Shown here in pieces: positions 7,887 through 16,600 of a stretch of 64,000 nt of DNA (positions are counted from its first letter, which is position 1; every line of letters begins with the position of its first letter). The position numbers and the translations under genes were made by a program. The notes under the pieces were generated by a model that was not told where the DNA came from, ran no database searches, and was given only the letters and a program-made list of their open reading frames with translations. The DNA lies in NCBI GenBank assembly GCA_029863605.1, contig JAOTVB010000001.1:96187-160186 (forward strand), in the 5' to 3' direction. The stretch is from Myxococcales bacterium. GTDB lineage: Bacteria > Myxococcota_A > Polyangia > Polyangiales > Houyiibacteriaceae.

Positions 7887-8678
7887 CTAGCGCTTGGCGA
7901 GCACCTCGAGGAGAACATCAGGCAGATCGGTGATGATGGCATCTACGCCCGCATCGAGCAGCTCGCGCATCTGTGCGGGGTCGTCGATCGTCCAGACATG
8001 AACCTGGATCCCGTGGTGATGCGCGGCCTCGACGAAACGCGCCGTGGTCAAGCGGAGATTGCGATAAGTAGGCGGAATCTGGAGCGCGTCGAAGGCAAAC
8101 GAGCCCCATCTCGCGGTGCGCGAAAGAACCCGCATCCAAAAGCCCATCGCACCGCGAAAGCCTGCAGACGTCGCCACCAGGCCCTTGCTCACCTTGCGAA
8201 AGGCGTCGCCGACTTCGTCATGTTCGGACGCCACGAGCACGCGATCGTGAATCCGATGGTGGGAGATGAACTCCCAAAGTCGCAGCGCCCCGGTGGGATC
8301 CTTTGCCTTGAGGTCGAGATTGTAGTGAAGGCCCGCATCCAGCGAGAGCGCCTCCTCGAGGGTCGGAATCCGAACGCCCTCCTTGCGATAAGGGTACTGG
8401 CCCCCGCGCTCGAAGTGATGTGCGGCGTCAAGCTTCTGAAGCTCGGCGAGTGTGTAGTCGCGAACGAAGCCGCGCCCGTTGGTGATGCGTTCGACCGTGT
8501 CGTCGTGGAAACAGACGAAATGGCCGTCCGCCGTTTCGCGCAGGTCGGTTTCGATATGTCGAATGCCCAGGTCGGCCGACGAGCGAAACGCAAGGAGCGT
8601 GTTCTCCGGCCAACGCTTCGCGCCGCCGCGGTGTGCAAACGGAAAGGGCGTGGTCGGGCCGAAATAGGGATGAGGCAT
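7887..8678 (-). CDS. Glycerophosphodiester phosphodiesterase family protein
   Basis: The 263 residues show the GDPD barrel. AHRGGAKRWPENT holds His16-Arg17 and the Glu of PEN, ETDLR holds the metal-binding Glu43/Asp45, and CFHDDTVER holds the second catalytic His58. The C-terminal strand HVWTIDDPAQMRELLDAGVDAIITDLP is characteristic. The enzyme cleaves glycerophosphodiesters to sn-glycerol-3-phosphate and an alcohol. No signal peptide is seen, so it is likely cytoplasmic. Start 8678 gives the normal N-terminus; the longer frame to 8840 would overlap the promoter region of the divergent SDR gene and is Arg/Pro-rich. Confidence 0.92.
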   Translation of the reverse strand: MPHPYFGPTTPFPFAHRGGAKRWPENTLLAFRSSADLGIRHIETDLRETADGHFVCFHDDTVERITNGRGFVRDYTLAELQKLDAAHHFERGGQYPYRKEGVRIPTLEEALSLDAGLHYNLDLKAKDPTGALRLWEFISHHRIHDRVLVASEHDEVGDAFRKVSKGLVATSAGFRGAMGFWMRVLSRTARWGSFAFDALQIPPTYRNLRLTTARFVEAAHHHGIQVHVWTIDDPAQMRELLDAGVDAIITDLPDVLLEVLAKR

Positions 8679-8778
8679 GAGAGCCCGAGGAGCATAGCGC
8701 CGATCGCGCCGCCGCGTGCCCACGGGATTTGGTGCGGGTCGGTTTGTCTGCGGTGGATGTGACCGATAGGGTCCTGAG

Positions 8779-9603
8779 ATGAAAAAGAGCTTCGCGGGCA
8801 AGGTCGCGATCATCACGGGCAGCGCCCAGGGGATAGGCAAAGCACTTGCCGAGGAGTTGGGGGACCGCGGCTGCTACCTGGTGCTCGCCGACATCAACGG
8901 CGCGCTCCTCGAAAAGGTCGCCTCGGACTTGCGCGCCGCCGGAGCCGACGTCGAAGCCACGAAAGTGGACGTGCGCGATCCGCGGCAGGTCGAGGTGCTC
9001 ATTCGAGGGGCCTTTCAGGAGCTCGGGCGCATCGACTACCTGTTCAACAACGCGGGGATCAACGTGCTGGCGGAGCTCCTCGATACGTCACTGGGCGACT
9101 GGAATCGGTTGATCGACGTCAACCTGCGCGGCGTCGTGCATGGCGTGCACGCGGCATACCCCCTCATGTGCGAACAGGGTTTTGGTCACATCATCAACAT
9201 CGCTTCGGTTGCGGGACTGGCACCAACCCCCGCCGAGGGCGCCTACGCCGCCACCAAGCACGCGGTCGTCGGTCTTTCGACGACCCTCAGAATCGAGGCA
9301 GCGGCGTTTGGGATCAAGGTTAGTGTCGTGTGTCCCGGCGCGGTCGACACCCCAATTCTTCACGCTTCCAAACACGTGAAATTCGACTCTGACGCGATCA
9401 CTGAGTTGTCTCCCGAGAAGCCAATGGCACCACGACAGGCCGCGCGCTTGATCTTGCGCGGTGTCGAGCGCGGCCGCTTTTTCATCGTCATCTCCAAGAC
9501 GGCAAACGCATTCTGGCGCGCCTACCGACTTGCACCCGAAGGCTCGCTCTTGCTCGGGCAGCTGGCGATGAAACGGATCCGCGCGATCAAGCGGGACGCG
9601 TAA
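8779..9603 (+). CDS. Short-chain dehydrogenase/reductase (SDR), lipid-metabolism type
   Basis: Classical SDR of 274 residues with TGSAQGIG (13-20), NNAG (90-93), Ser143 in NIASVAG and Tyr156/Lys160 in YAATK. Asp38 in LADING at the end of strand 2 suggests NAD rather than NADP. The C-terminal part, with a hydrophobic stretch (RFFIVISKTANAFWRAYRLAPEG), resembles SDRs that act on membrane or fatty substrates. An operon partner is not evident, because the lipid-kinase gene behind it is on the opposite strand and ends two bases away. Substrate unknown. Confidence 0.9.
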   Translation: MKKSFAGKVAIITGSAQGIGKALAEELGDRGCYLVLADINGALLEKVASDLRAAGADVEATKVDVRDPRQVEVLIRGAFQELGRIDYLFNNAGINVLAELLDTSLGDWNRLIDVNLRGVVHGVHAAYPLMCEQGFGHIINIASVAGLAPTPAEGAYAATKHAVVGLSTTLRIEAAAFGIKVSVVCPGAVDTPILHASKHVKFDSDAITELSPEKPMAPRQAARLILRGVERGRFFIVISKTANAFWRAYRLAPEGSLLLGQLAMKRIRAIKRDA

Positions 9604-9605
9604 GC

Positions 9606-10550
9606 TCAGCGGAACTCCTGCCCGATTCCGATCACGCCAAGCGCACCCTCGTGAATGCGGAATTCTGCGGGCCCCGTCCCCGGGGCTTCGCCATCGATGT
9701 CCATGTAGGCGGTGTTTGCAGTCACATCGACTTCGACGTGTTTGCCGCGGAACGTGCTGACCGTCGATGACTCGATGTGTGTGCCTTTATAGAGGCCTGC
9801 CATGACGGGAAGACCTCGCAGCGTGGAGGTGGCCCGCATGACGATGATGTCGAATTCACCGTCGGCGACTCGCGCGTTCGGGGCAAACCTCATGCCGCCG
9901 CCTGCCCAGCGGCCGTTGCAGACGCACACGACGCTGATGTCATGCTCGCCTCGGTCTTCTCCGTCGACCCGGAGACTTATTCGGGCCGGCTTGTATTCGA
10001 GTTGCGCACGAAGCGTTGCCAAGAAGTACTTGGCCTTGCCGCTACGACGCGATTTGGACGCTGCAACATAGCGGTCGACCAGCCCGCTCATTCCCATCGA
10101 TGTGATGTTCAGGAAGTAGCGACTCGCCCGGCCACCATCATCGTGTGTGTACTCGACCCAACCGATGTCGATCGGAACAGGCTCTCCATCGCGAATGATT
10201 GCGCATCCGCGTTCGAGCTCGTCCGCTCCCTCGATCATCTTCCGAAAGTCGCCGCCGGTGCCGGCGTGCAACACACCGAGCGCAACTTCTCTGTTGCGCC
10301 CCGATCGCATGATGCCGTCGACGATCTCACTGTGGGTGCCGTCGCCTCCGAACGAAACGATCGTTCGGGCGCCCCCGGCTGCTGCGTTCCGCGCGATCTC
10401 GGTTGCGTGTCCGACGGATTCGGTCAGCCGCAAACGGACGGGGCCGAGCACCTCCTGGACTTTGGCGCCGAGGGTAGGCCAATTGTCCCCCACGAAACCG
10501 TGACCCGCCGCTGGGTTTGCAACTACAACGGTCTTTTCAGGCTCGAACAT
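9606..10550 (-). CDS. Diacylglycerol/lipid kinase family protein (YegS/BmrU-like)
   Basis: The 314-residue protein starts with VVVANPAAG, the phosphate-binding strand of the DAGK catalytic domain, and carries GGDGT (68-72), then LHAGTGGDF, another conserved nucleotide-side motif. The C-terminal beta domain contains CNGRWAGGGMRFAPNARVADG and a typical VDIDGE ending. The family phosphorylates diacylglycerol or related lipids, or acts on undecaprenol. There is no membrane segment. Convergent with the SDR gene at its 3' end and 49 bases from the divergent rhodanese gene. Confidence 0.9.
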   Translation of the reverse strand: MFEPEKTVVVANPAAGHGFVGDNWPTLGAKVQEVLGPVRLRLTESVGHATEIARNAAAGGARTIVSFGGDGTHSEIVDGIMRSGRNREVALGVLHAGTGGDFRKMIEGADELERGCAIIRDGEPVPIDIGWVEYTHDDGGRASRYFLNITSMGMSGLVDRYVAASKSRRSGKAKYFLATLRAQLEYKPARISLRVDGEDRGEHDISVVCVCNGRWAGGGMRFAPNARVADGEFDIIVMRATSTLRGLPVMAGLYKGTHIESSTVSTFRGKHVEVDVTANTAYMDIDGEAPGTGPAEFRIHEGALGVIGIGQEFR

Positions 10551-10599
10551 CGTAGAAGGCCTCGTACCGCATTTCGTCTGTTTCCGGTAGAGTTACTGC

Positions 10600-11505
10600 A
10601 TGGATTTGAAGTTCTTTGTCGCGCTTTTGATCGGGGTGCTCGTCGGATGTGGCGGAAGCGCGGTCGACGCAAACGATGGCGGCTTGCCCGACGGCTCGGC
10701 CCCCGACGGTGGCTCGTCCCCAATATCGTCGCTCGTCGTCGACGCGGATTGGCTGATGGCGAACCTCGATGACCCGAATCTCCAACCGGTCGATACACGG
10801 GGTGCGCCCGCATTCGAGGTTGCCCGAATCCCGGGCGCGGTGCGCCTCAGCCCAGAGCAGGTCGCGATGAGCGACGGAAATGTACCGATGCAGGTCGCCC
10901 CACCGATGCAGGCCGAGCCCGTGCTACGGGCGGCAGGGCTACGGAACGACTCGATTGCGGTGGTGTATGGCGCAGCTCCCGAGTACGACCCCGCGCGCGT
11001 CGTCTGGACACTCCGCTACTATGGACATGGGGATGTACGCTATCTCGACGGAGGCTATGCCGCGTGGCTAGACGCGGGCGGAACGGTAGACACTGATCCT
11101 CCGACCACGGGAGCCACCGACTACACGATCACGGATCTAAACGAGGACCTTCGCGTCACGGGGGATTCGGTGCTGTCAGGGCTTGGCGACGCGCCCTACG
11201 AGATGCCGTCGATCCAGCTGGTCGATGCGCGGTCGCCCCAAGAATACGACGCCGGCCGAATACCCACCGCTCGCCACGTGCAATGGACCGCCAGCCTGGA
11301 TGCGGGCTTTCTCCGATCGATGACCGAGATCCAAGCGCTCCACGATCGCCTCGACCCTTCCGAGCCGACGGTGACCTATTGTCTCACCGGATGGCGGGGT
11401 TCCTTCGCCTGGCTAGCGCTCACCTATCTCGGCTACGAGAACGTCCAGCTGTACGATGGATCTTGGGCGGAGTGGGAAAATGGGGCGTTCCCTGTAGAGC
11501 AGTGA
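10600..11505 (+). CDS. Two-domain rhodanese-like sulfurtransferase lipoprotein
   Basis: A signal peptide with lipobox LVGC places lipidated Cys17 after a short hydrophobic stretch. After a Gly/Asp/Pro linker come two rhodanese domains. The first (about 45-160) has no catalytic Cys, normal for the regulatory half. The second (about 205-300) has the active loop YCLTGWRGS with Cys261. Tandem thiosulfate/mercaptopyruvate sulfurtransferases are usually cytoplasmic; here export to the periplasm or outer membrane is the unusual feature. It may take part in periplasmic sulfur transfer or cyanide/thiosulfate handling, but partners are not visible in the neighbourhood. Confidence 0.88.
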   Translation: MDLKFFVALLIGVLVGCGGSAVDANDGGLPDGSAPDGGSSPISSLVVDADWLMANLDDPNLQPVDTRGAPAFEVARIPGAVRLSPEQVAMSDGNVPMQVAPPMQAEPVLRAAGLRNDSIAVVYGAAPEYDPARVVWTLRYYGHGDVRYLDGGYAAWLDAGGTVDTDPPTTGATDYTITDLNEDLRVTGDSVLSGLGDAPYEMPSIQLVDARSPQEYDAGRIPTARHVQWTASLDAGFLRSMTEIQALHDRLDPSEPTVTYCLTGWRGSFAWLALTYLGYENVQLYDGSWAEWENGAFPVEQ

Positions 11506-11518
11506 CGACGGCGGGCGA

Positions 11519-12157
11519 CTATTTATTGGGCTGCGGCGTCATCCGCAGGTAGGGCCTGAGCTCGCGATGCCCCTTCGGGAACTTCTTCGCGATCTCATCC
11601 GGATCGGTGATCGAAGGGACGATCACCACCTCGTCGCCGTCTTTCCAGTTGCCCGGTGTGGCGACCTGGTGGCTGTCGGTCAGCTGAAGTCCATCGAGCA
11701 CGCGCAACACCTCGTCGAAGTTGCGGCCGGTGGCGGGCGGGTAGGTGATGGTTGCGCGAACCTTCTTGTTGGGGTCGATGAAGAAAACCGATCGGACGGT
11801 CACCTTCGCATCGGCCTCTGGGTGGATCATGTCGTAGAGCGTCGCGACTTTTTGGCCGGGGTCCGCGACGATCGGGAAGTTCATCCGAACATCCTGCGTT
11901 TCTTCGATGTCCTTGATCCACTCCTTGTGTGAGTCGAGCGGATCGACGCTGATGGCGAGTGCCTTGGCGCCGCGTTTCGCGAGGTTGTTCTTGAGCTTGG
12001 CGACGAGGCCGAGCTCAGTGGTGCAAACGGGAGTGAAGTCGGCGGGGTGCGAAAAGAAAATCACCCAGTCGTCACCGGCCCAGTCGTGAAAGCGAATCTT
12101 GCCTTCGGTGGTCTCTGCTTCGAAATCCGGTGCGGTGGTTCCTAGCCGTAGGCTCAT
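11519..12157 (-). CDS. 1-Cys peroxiredoxin (Prx6/AhpC-TSA family)
   Basis: The 212-residue protein has the peroxidatic motif HPADFTPVCTTELG with Cys45, and no other cysteine, so it is a 1-Cys type. The rest follows the Prx6 pattern (ISVDPLDSHKEWIKDI, FPIVADPGQKVATLYDMIHPEA, and a YLRMTPQPNK tail). It reduces H2O2 and organic or lipid hydroperoxides in the cytoplasm with an external thiol. Start 12157 is fixed by an AAAGGAG site a few bases upstream; the longer frame would start inside the next gene's leader. Divergently oriented to the acyl-CoA synthetase. Confidence 0.95.
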   Translation of the reverse strand: MSLRLGTTAPDFEAETTEGKIRFHDWAGDDWVIFFSHPADFTPVCTTELGLVAKLKNNLAKRGAKALAISVDPLDSHKEWIKDIEETQDVRMNFPIVADPGQKVATLYDMIHPEADAKVTVRSVFFIDPNKKVRATITYPPATGRNFDEVLRVLDGLQLTDSHQVATPGNWKDGDEVVIVPSITDPDEIAKKFPKGHRELRPYLRMTPQPNK

Positions 12158-12270
12158 GGCTGGCTCCTTTGGAGTTGGTGGGGCCGTGGGACCCAATAGC
12201 AGGCCCCCTTTCGCAAGCGGCGTCAAGGGGTATTCGAGACAATCAGGCGACAAGCTGGTATCGCACCCGG

Positions 12271-13737
12271 GTGCCCGAGCTCTTCCCACGATTGGTGTCT
12301 CCTGAGTCACGTCTCGCACTCGTCGTGGGTGACGAACCGTGGACTTATCGAGAGCTCGCCGGTGCGGCTCTTCGACACGCGGACAGAGTCGAGGGTTCAG
12401 GAGTCCGACCGGGTGACAGGATCGCGGTCTGGGCGCACCCGACCCCCAGTACGGCAGCAGCCATCCTAGGCAACATGACAGCCGGCGCCGTCACGGTGCT
12501 GCTGAGCCCGAAGCTCGGGACACAGGAGCTCGCCCACATCGTGCATGACGCGTCCCCCCGACTGGCGTTCTCCGATTCCGGCCATCCGACGCCGCATGAC
12601 GTGGAGGGGATCGTCTGCCTTAGGGAGCGCTATGACGCTCACGCGGGATCGCTCGGGTCCCTGATTGTCGACGACAATGCCGCTCTGATCCTCTACACGT
12701 CGGGGACCACCGGCCCCCCAAAAGGCGCTGTCATTACCCGCCGCAACATCGCCACGAATCTCGACGCCCTGAACAAGACTTGGGAGTGGACCGATCGCGA
12801 CACCGTCGTCCACTCGCTTCCTTGGATTCACGTGCACGGTTTGGTCCTCGGGCTATTCGGAAGCCTCCGCGTCGGGGGTGCGCTCCATCACGTGCCGCGC
12901 TTCACACCCCGGGGGGTCGCCGCAGCGTTGACCGACCCGCGCCACGAACAGACGTTGTTGTTTGCGGTACCAACGATGTACCATCGGCTCGCTGAAGCCG
13001 CAGAGTCCGACGCGGCCCTCGTCGAGGCATTGAGGCGCCCACGGCTGCTCATCTCTGGGTCGGCGGGCCTTTCTCTGCGCGAGCACGGGCGCATCCATCG
13101 ATTGACTGGCCGTGGCGTGCACGAACGCTACGGTCTGACCGAGACCCTGATCAACTGCGGAGTGCCTGCGTCACGCGCCCCGACGCCCGGGTTCGTGGGT
13201 CCACCGTTGCCGGGCGTGGAGCTCATCTTGGTGGACGACGAGCGCGGCCGGATCGACGCACACGACGACGAAGCGATAGGCGAGATCGTGGTGCGTAGTC
13301 CCTCGGTCTTCGCGGGATATCTCAATCGCCCTGATGCCACTGCCGAGGTGTTGGACGAGGAGGGTTGGTTTTACACGGGCGATCTCGCGACGCGGGCCGA
13401 GGACGGCTCGATTCGCATTCTCGGTCGGCGAAGCACCGACCTGATCAAAACCGGAGGGTACCGCGTTGGGGCCGGCGAGATCGAAGCGTGCTTACTGGAT
13501 CACCCCGCCGTTGCGGAAGTCGCAGTGGTGGGCGCACCCGACGACGATCTCGGGCAACGGATCGTGGCGTTCGTGGTCGTCCGGTCTGGCGGGGGAATCG
13601 ATCACACGAGATCTCTCATCGACTTCGTCGCCGAGCGCTTGAGCCCTCACAAGCGGCCACGTGACATTCGGCTCGTCCGCCAGCTGCCCCGAAACGCAAT
13701 GGGCAAGGTGCAAAAGAAACAGCTTGTGGACGTATAG
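12271..13737 (+). CDS. Acyl-CoA synthetase of the MatB/ACSF3-like class
   Basis: AMP-forming ligase of 488 residues. The P-loop-like motif YTSGTTGPPKG is at about 142-152, and HERYGLTET, GWFYTGDLA and a C-terminal GKVQKKQ with the catalytic Lys follow. Length and the LLISGSAGLS/ERYG-x-TET pattern resemble malonyl-CoA synthetases (MatB, ACSF3) more than long-chain ligases, but the dicarboxylate-binding residues cannot be judged by eye. It would activate a short acid with ATP and CoA. The start is assigned to GTG 12271, which leaves 113 bases to the divergent peroxiredoxin start; the longer frame is antisense to the peroxiredoxin leader. No strong ribosome-binding site is seen, so the start is the weak point. 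Confidence 0.85.
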   Translation: MPELFPRLVSPESRLALVVGDEPWTYRELAGAALRHADRVEGSGVRPGDRIAVWAHPTPSTAAAILGNMTAGAVTVLLSPKLGTQELAHIVHDASPRLAFSDSGHPTPHDVEGIVCLRERYDAHAGSLGSLIVDDNAALILYTSGTTGPPKGAVITRRNIATNLDALNKTWEWTDRDTVVHSLPWIHVHGLVLGLFGSLRVGGALHHVPRFTPRGVAAALTDPRHEQTLLFAVPTMYHRLAEAAESDAALVEALRRPRLLISGSAGLSLREHGRIHRLTGRGVHERYGLTETLINCGVPASRAPTPGFVGPPLPGVELILVDDERGRIDAHDDEAIGEIVVRSPSVFAGYLNRPDATAEVLDEEGWFYTGDLATRAEDGSIRILGRRSTDLIKTGGYRVGAGEIEACLLDHPAVAEVAVVGAPDDDLGQRIVAFVVVRSGGGIDHTRSLIDFVAERLSPHKRPRDIRLVRQLPRNAMGKVQKKQLVDV

Positions 13738-13740
13738 CCC

Positions 13741-14490
13741 CTATGCCGTCAATGATAAGGTCTTGCGGGTGACTCCGCAGGCCAGGGCGACGGCATCCCG
13801 GTATGCTCGCCACGCTTCTACGGCTTGTGCCATGGCTTCGACCACTGCCGTTCGCTCCCCGATGGGCACGTGATCGAGCATCACTTTCCACGCTGCTGTT
13901 CGATGCTCCCCTTCGACCGCCCGGTGCGCTTTGGTGAGCGCGAGACATTCCAAGGGCAGACCGTAGTGTTTCACGAGCGGGTGTTCCTCGAGCGGTGGTG
14001 CCGGCCTGGCGGGCGCCGAATCATCTAGCTCATGTCGCTCGTAGGCGGTGCCTTCGATGAACAGGGTCGCGACTGCTGCCGCGACGGCCCATCCTCGCTT
14101 GCTGGTCGCATCGTCGAGGAAGCTTCGATACCGGTGCGCGCCACGCAAGAGCTCCACGCTTGCGAAGCGCTCGATGTCCATTCCAAGACCGCGCGGGTAC
14201 TCAAGGAATAGCTCAGGGTGCGGCTTTCCCGCCACGAGCCCGCCTGTCTCTTCTTCGTAGATGTTCTCGGCGAGCTCGCGTCGAACCTCGGCGATGGGGC
14301 ACTGTACGTAGGCCCGCCCTACGAGCACTGGGAAGTCGCGGACGTACACTTCCCACTCCTGCTCGAGGTGAATGTGGAGTTTGTCTTTGGCGACGATCCC
14401 CTGGGTGAACGCCGGCCAAGCCCAGTGCGTCTTCCGCTCCATTTGCCGGAGAAGCGCCTCTTGAAACTCGGAGGGATCCACTGGTTTCAA
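13741..14490 (-). CDS. TENA/haem-oxygenase-like fold protein (PqqC/CADD-type)
   Basis: All-helical protein of 249 residues. Motifs are the THWAWPAF N-terminus, the ENIYEEETGG segment with the Glu residues that bind iron in this superfamily, GLPLECLALTKAHRAVEGEHR with His-x-x-x-Glu and Glu-His, and FLEYPRGLGMD. These are typical of the iron-containing redox enzyme family related to PqqC and CADD. The real reaction is not known; no PQQ or folate genes are beside it. It is convergent with the acyl-CoA synthetase (three-base gap) and lies downstream of speA on the same strand, 92 bases away. Confidence 0.8.
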   Translation of the reverse strand: MKPVDPSEFQEALLRQMERKTHWAWPAFTQGIVAKDKLHIHLEQEWEVYVRDFPVLVGRAYVQCPIAEVRRELAENIYEEETGGLVAGKPHPELFLEYPRGLGMDIERFASVELLRGAHRYRSFLDDATSKRGWAVAAAVATLFIEGTAYERHELDDSAPARPAPPLEEHPLVKHYGLPLECLALTKAHRAVEGEHRTAAWKVMLDHVPIGERTAVVEAMAQAVEAWRAYRDAVALACGVTRKTLSLTA

Positions 14491-14582
14491 GGTAGGCGCT
14501 CGAACCTCTGGTGTCGAAAACCGGCCGAAAGCTTCGCGTTTTGGGTCAGGTCTCGACGGGCAGATGCCGGCGCCGATACAGC

Positions 14583-16499
14583 CTAGGCGTCGCCCTTGAG
14601 ATACGTGTAGCCCCGCAGGCTTTCTTCGTAGTGCTGCATGAAGGTGCGGAGCTGCGGAAGGGTCATGCGGCCGTGGTTGAGCGCGCGTTCTGCCTGTTTG
14701 CGTACTCGCTCGACCATCTCGTCGGGGTCGTGCTGGAGGTACCGCAATACATCGTCGATGGCGTCGCCCTTGATTACGTTGGCCACGCTGTAGCCGTAGT
14801 CTTCGACTCGTACGTGAACGGCATTGGTGTCACCGAATAGATTGTGAAGGTCGCCGAGGATCTCTTGATACGCCCCGCCGAGGAACATGGCGAGGAGATA
14901 CGGCTCACCGTCACGCACCGGGTGAAGGTCGATGCCGCGCTGGACTTCCTCGACATCGATGAAGTGGTCGACGATCCCATCGGAGTCGCAGGTCAAGTCT
15001 GCGAGTCTTGCACGAACGGTGGGCTCTTCGTCCAACCTATGAATCGGCATGAAGGGAAACAGCTGGTCCATGGCCCAGATGTCCGGCGCAGACTGGAACA
15101 GTGAGAAGTTACAGTAGTAGATAGCGCCTAGGAGCTCCTCCACGACGTTGAGCTCCTCGGGAATGTACTTCAGGCGTCGCATGCTATGGCTGATCTTCGC
15201 GCAGCAGCTCCAAAACAAGTGCTCGGCGCGCGCGAGCTCGCGAATCCCGAGGTAGCCAAACTTGAAAAGGCTCCGGGCTTCCTCGAGGGCTTGTTGTGCA
15301 TCGTGCCATGATTCCTGCACGTTTTTCGGCTGCACCCCTTTCCACGTCTCGTAGAACTCGTCGAGGATGCGGTGGTCTTCGGGGCTGGGCGGCGTCGGGT
15401 CTTCGAATCGGACGGAATCGACGCCGAGCGCGTCGAAGATCAACACCGACTGATACGCAGCGATCGAACGGCCGCTTTCGCTGACGATGGTAGGGGGCTT
15501 GACGCTCGCCTTTTCGCAGGCTTCTTGGACCGCGAACACGACATCGTATGCGTACTCCTGAAGGTCGTAGTTCATCGAGCCTCGGAAGTCGGTTTTCGAG
15601 CCGTCGTAGTCGACGGCGAGGCCACCACCGACATCGAGGAAACCCATCGAGCAGCCCATTTTCACGAGCTCGACATAGATCTGAGCGGCCTCGCGCATCG
15701 CATTCTTGACAGGGATGATGCTCGAGACCTGGCTTCCGAGGTGGAAGTGCAGGAGCTTGAGACAGTCGCCCATGTCTCGCTTCTCGAGCTCGTCGATGAC
15801 TTGGACGATCTCCGACATGGTCAGACCAAACTTCGCCCGGTCGCCCGCCGACTCCGCCCAGCGTCCGATCCCCTTGCTGCTGAGCTTGGCTCGCAAGCCG
15901 AGGCAGGGGCGTATGCCCAGCTTTTCGGAAGCCCGAAAGGCAAGGTCCAGCTCTTCGATGCGTTCGAGCACGACCACCACCGTGTTGTCGAACCGTTGGG
16001 CGACCAGCGCGGTCTCGAGATAGGCGAGGTCTTTATACCCATTGCAGATGATCAACCCGTCTTCGTCATCCATCGCCGCAAGGGCGATCAAGAGCTCGGG
16101 CTTCGAGCCCGCCTCCAACCCGAAACGCCACGGCCGACCCGATTCGACGATCTCTTCGACGACATGTCGTTGCTGGTTGACCTTGATCGGAAAAACACCT
16201 CGATACCGGCCCTTGTACTCATACTCCGAGATCGCATTCTCGAAGCAGTGATTGAGCAGCCGAATGCGGTCTTGGATGATGTTTGGAAACCGGATCAAAA
16301 GCGGGAGATCGAGCCCACGTTCACCGAGCTGTTTGGTGAGGTCAAACAGATCGATCGACTGGTCGACGGTTGGATCGGGACGCACTTCCACATGGCCTCG
16401 CTCGTTGATCCGGAAGTAGGGCTCACCCCAGCCCTTGATCTGGTAGAGCTTCGTGCTCTTCTTGACGCTCCACTCCCGGGGCTGGCCGTTACCGTCCAT
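14583..16499 (-). CDS. speA: Biosynthetic arginine decarboxylase
   Basis: At 638 residues this is the long SpeA form, an alanine-racemase-fold PLP enzyme. The PLP lysine is Lys106 in GVFPIKVNQQ, followed by FGLEAGSKPELL, LHFHLGSQ, LDVGGGLAVDYDG and IVSESGRSI. It converts arginine to agmatine and CO2 for putrescine synthesis. No agmatine ureohydrolase or other polyamine gene lies next to it here. The window also contains astB of the arginine-succinyl pathway about 46 kb away, so arginine may be used by two routes. Confidence 0.96.
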   Translation of the reverse strand: MDGNGQPREWSVKKSTKLYQIKGWGEPYFRINERGHVEVRPDPTVDQSIDLFDLTKQLGERGLDLPLLIRFPNIIQDRIRLLNHCFENAISEYEYKGRYRGVFPIKVNQQRHVVEEIVESGRPWRFGLEAGSKPELLIALAAMDDEDGLIICNGYKDLAYLETALVAQRFDNTVVVVLERIEELDLAFRASEKLGIRPCLGLRAKLSSKGIGRWAESAGDRAKFGLTMSEIVQVIDELEKRDMGDCLKLLHFHLGSQVSSIIPVKNAMREAAQIYVELVKMGCSMGFLDVGGGLAVDYDGSKTDFRGSMNYDLQEYAYDVVFAVQEACEKASVKPPTIVSESGRSIAAYQSVLIFDALGVDSVRFEDPTPPSPEDHRILDEFYETWKGVQPKNVQESWHDAQQALEEARSLFKFGYLGIRELARAEHLFWSCCAKISHSMRRLKYIPEELNVVEELLGAIYYCNFSLFQSAPDIWAMDQLFPFMPIHRLDEEPTVRARLADLTCDSDGIVDHFIDVEEVQRGIDLHPVRDGEPYLLAMFLGGAYQEILGDLHNLFGDTNAVHVRVEDYGYSVANVIKGDAIDDVLRYLQHDPDEMVERVRKQAERALNHGRMTLPQLRTFMQHYEESLRGYTYLKGDA

Positions 16500-16600
16500 G
16501 AGGCACGAGACTTAGCACACCGCAGCCACAAAGGGATGGCACCGGCTTCGTTGCCCCGGCGCCCCGACCGTGGTAGCCGAACACGCGAGGGGATAGGCCA

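Noticed and set aside
12130..12270. Upstream extension of the MatB-like synthetase
   Set aside because: It overlaps the start of the divergent peroxiredoxin gene and has no AMP-ligase sequence.
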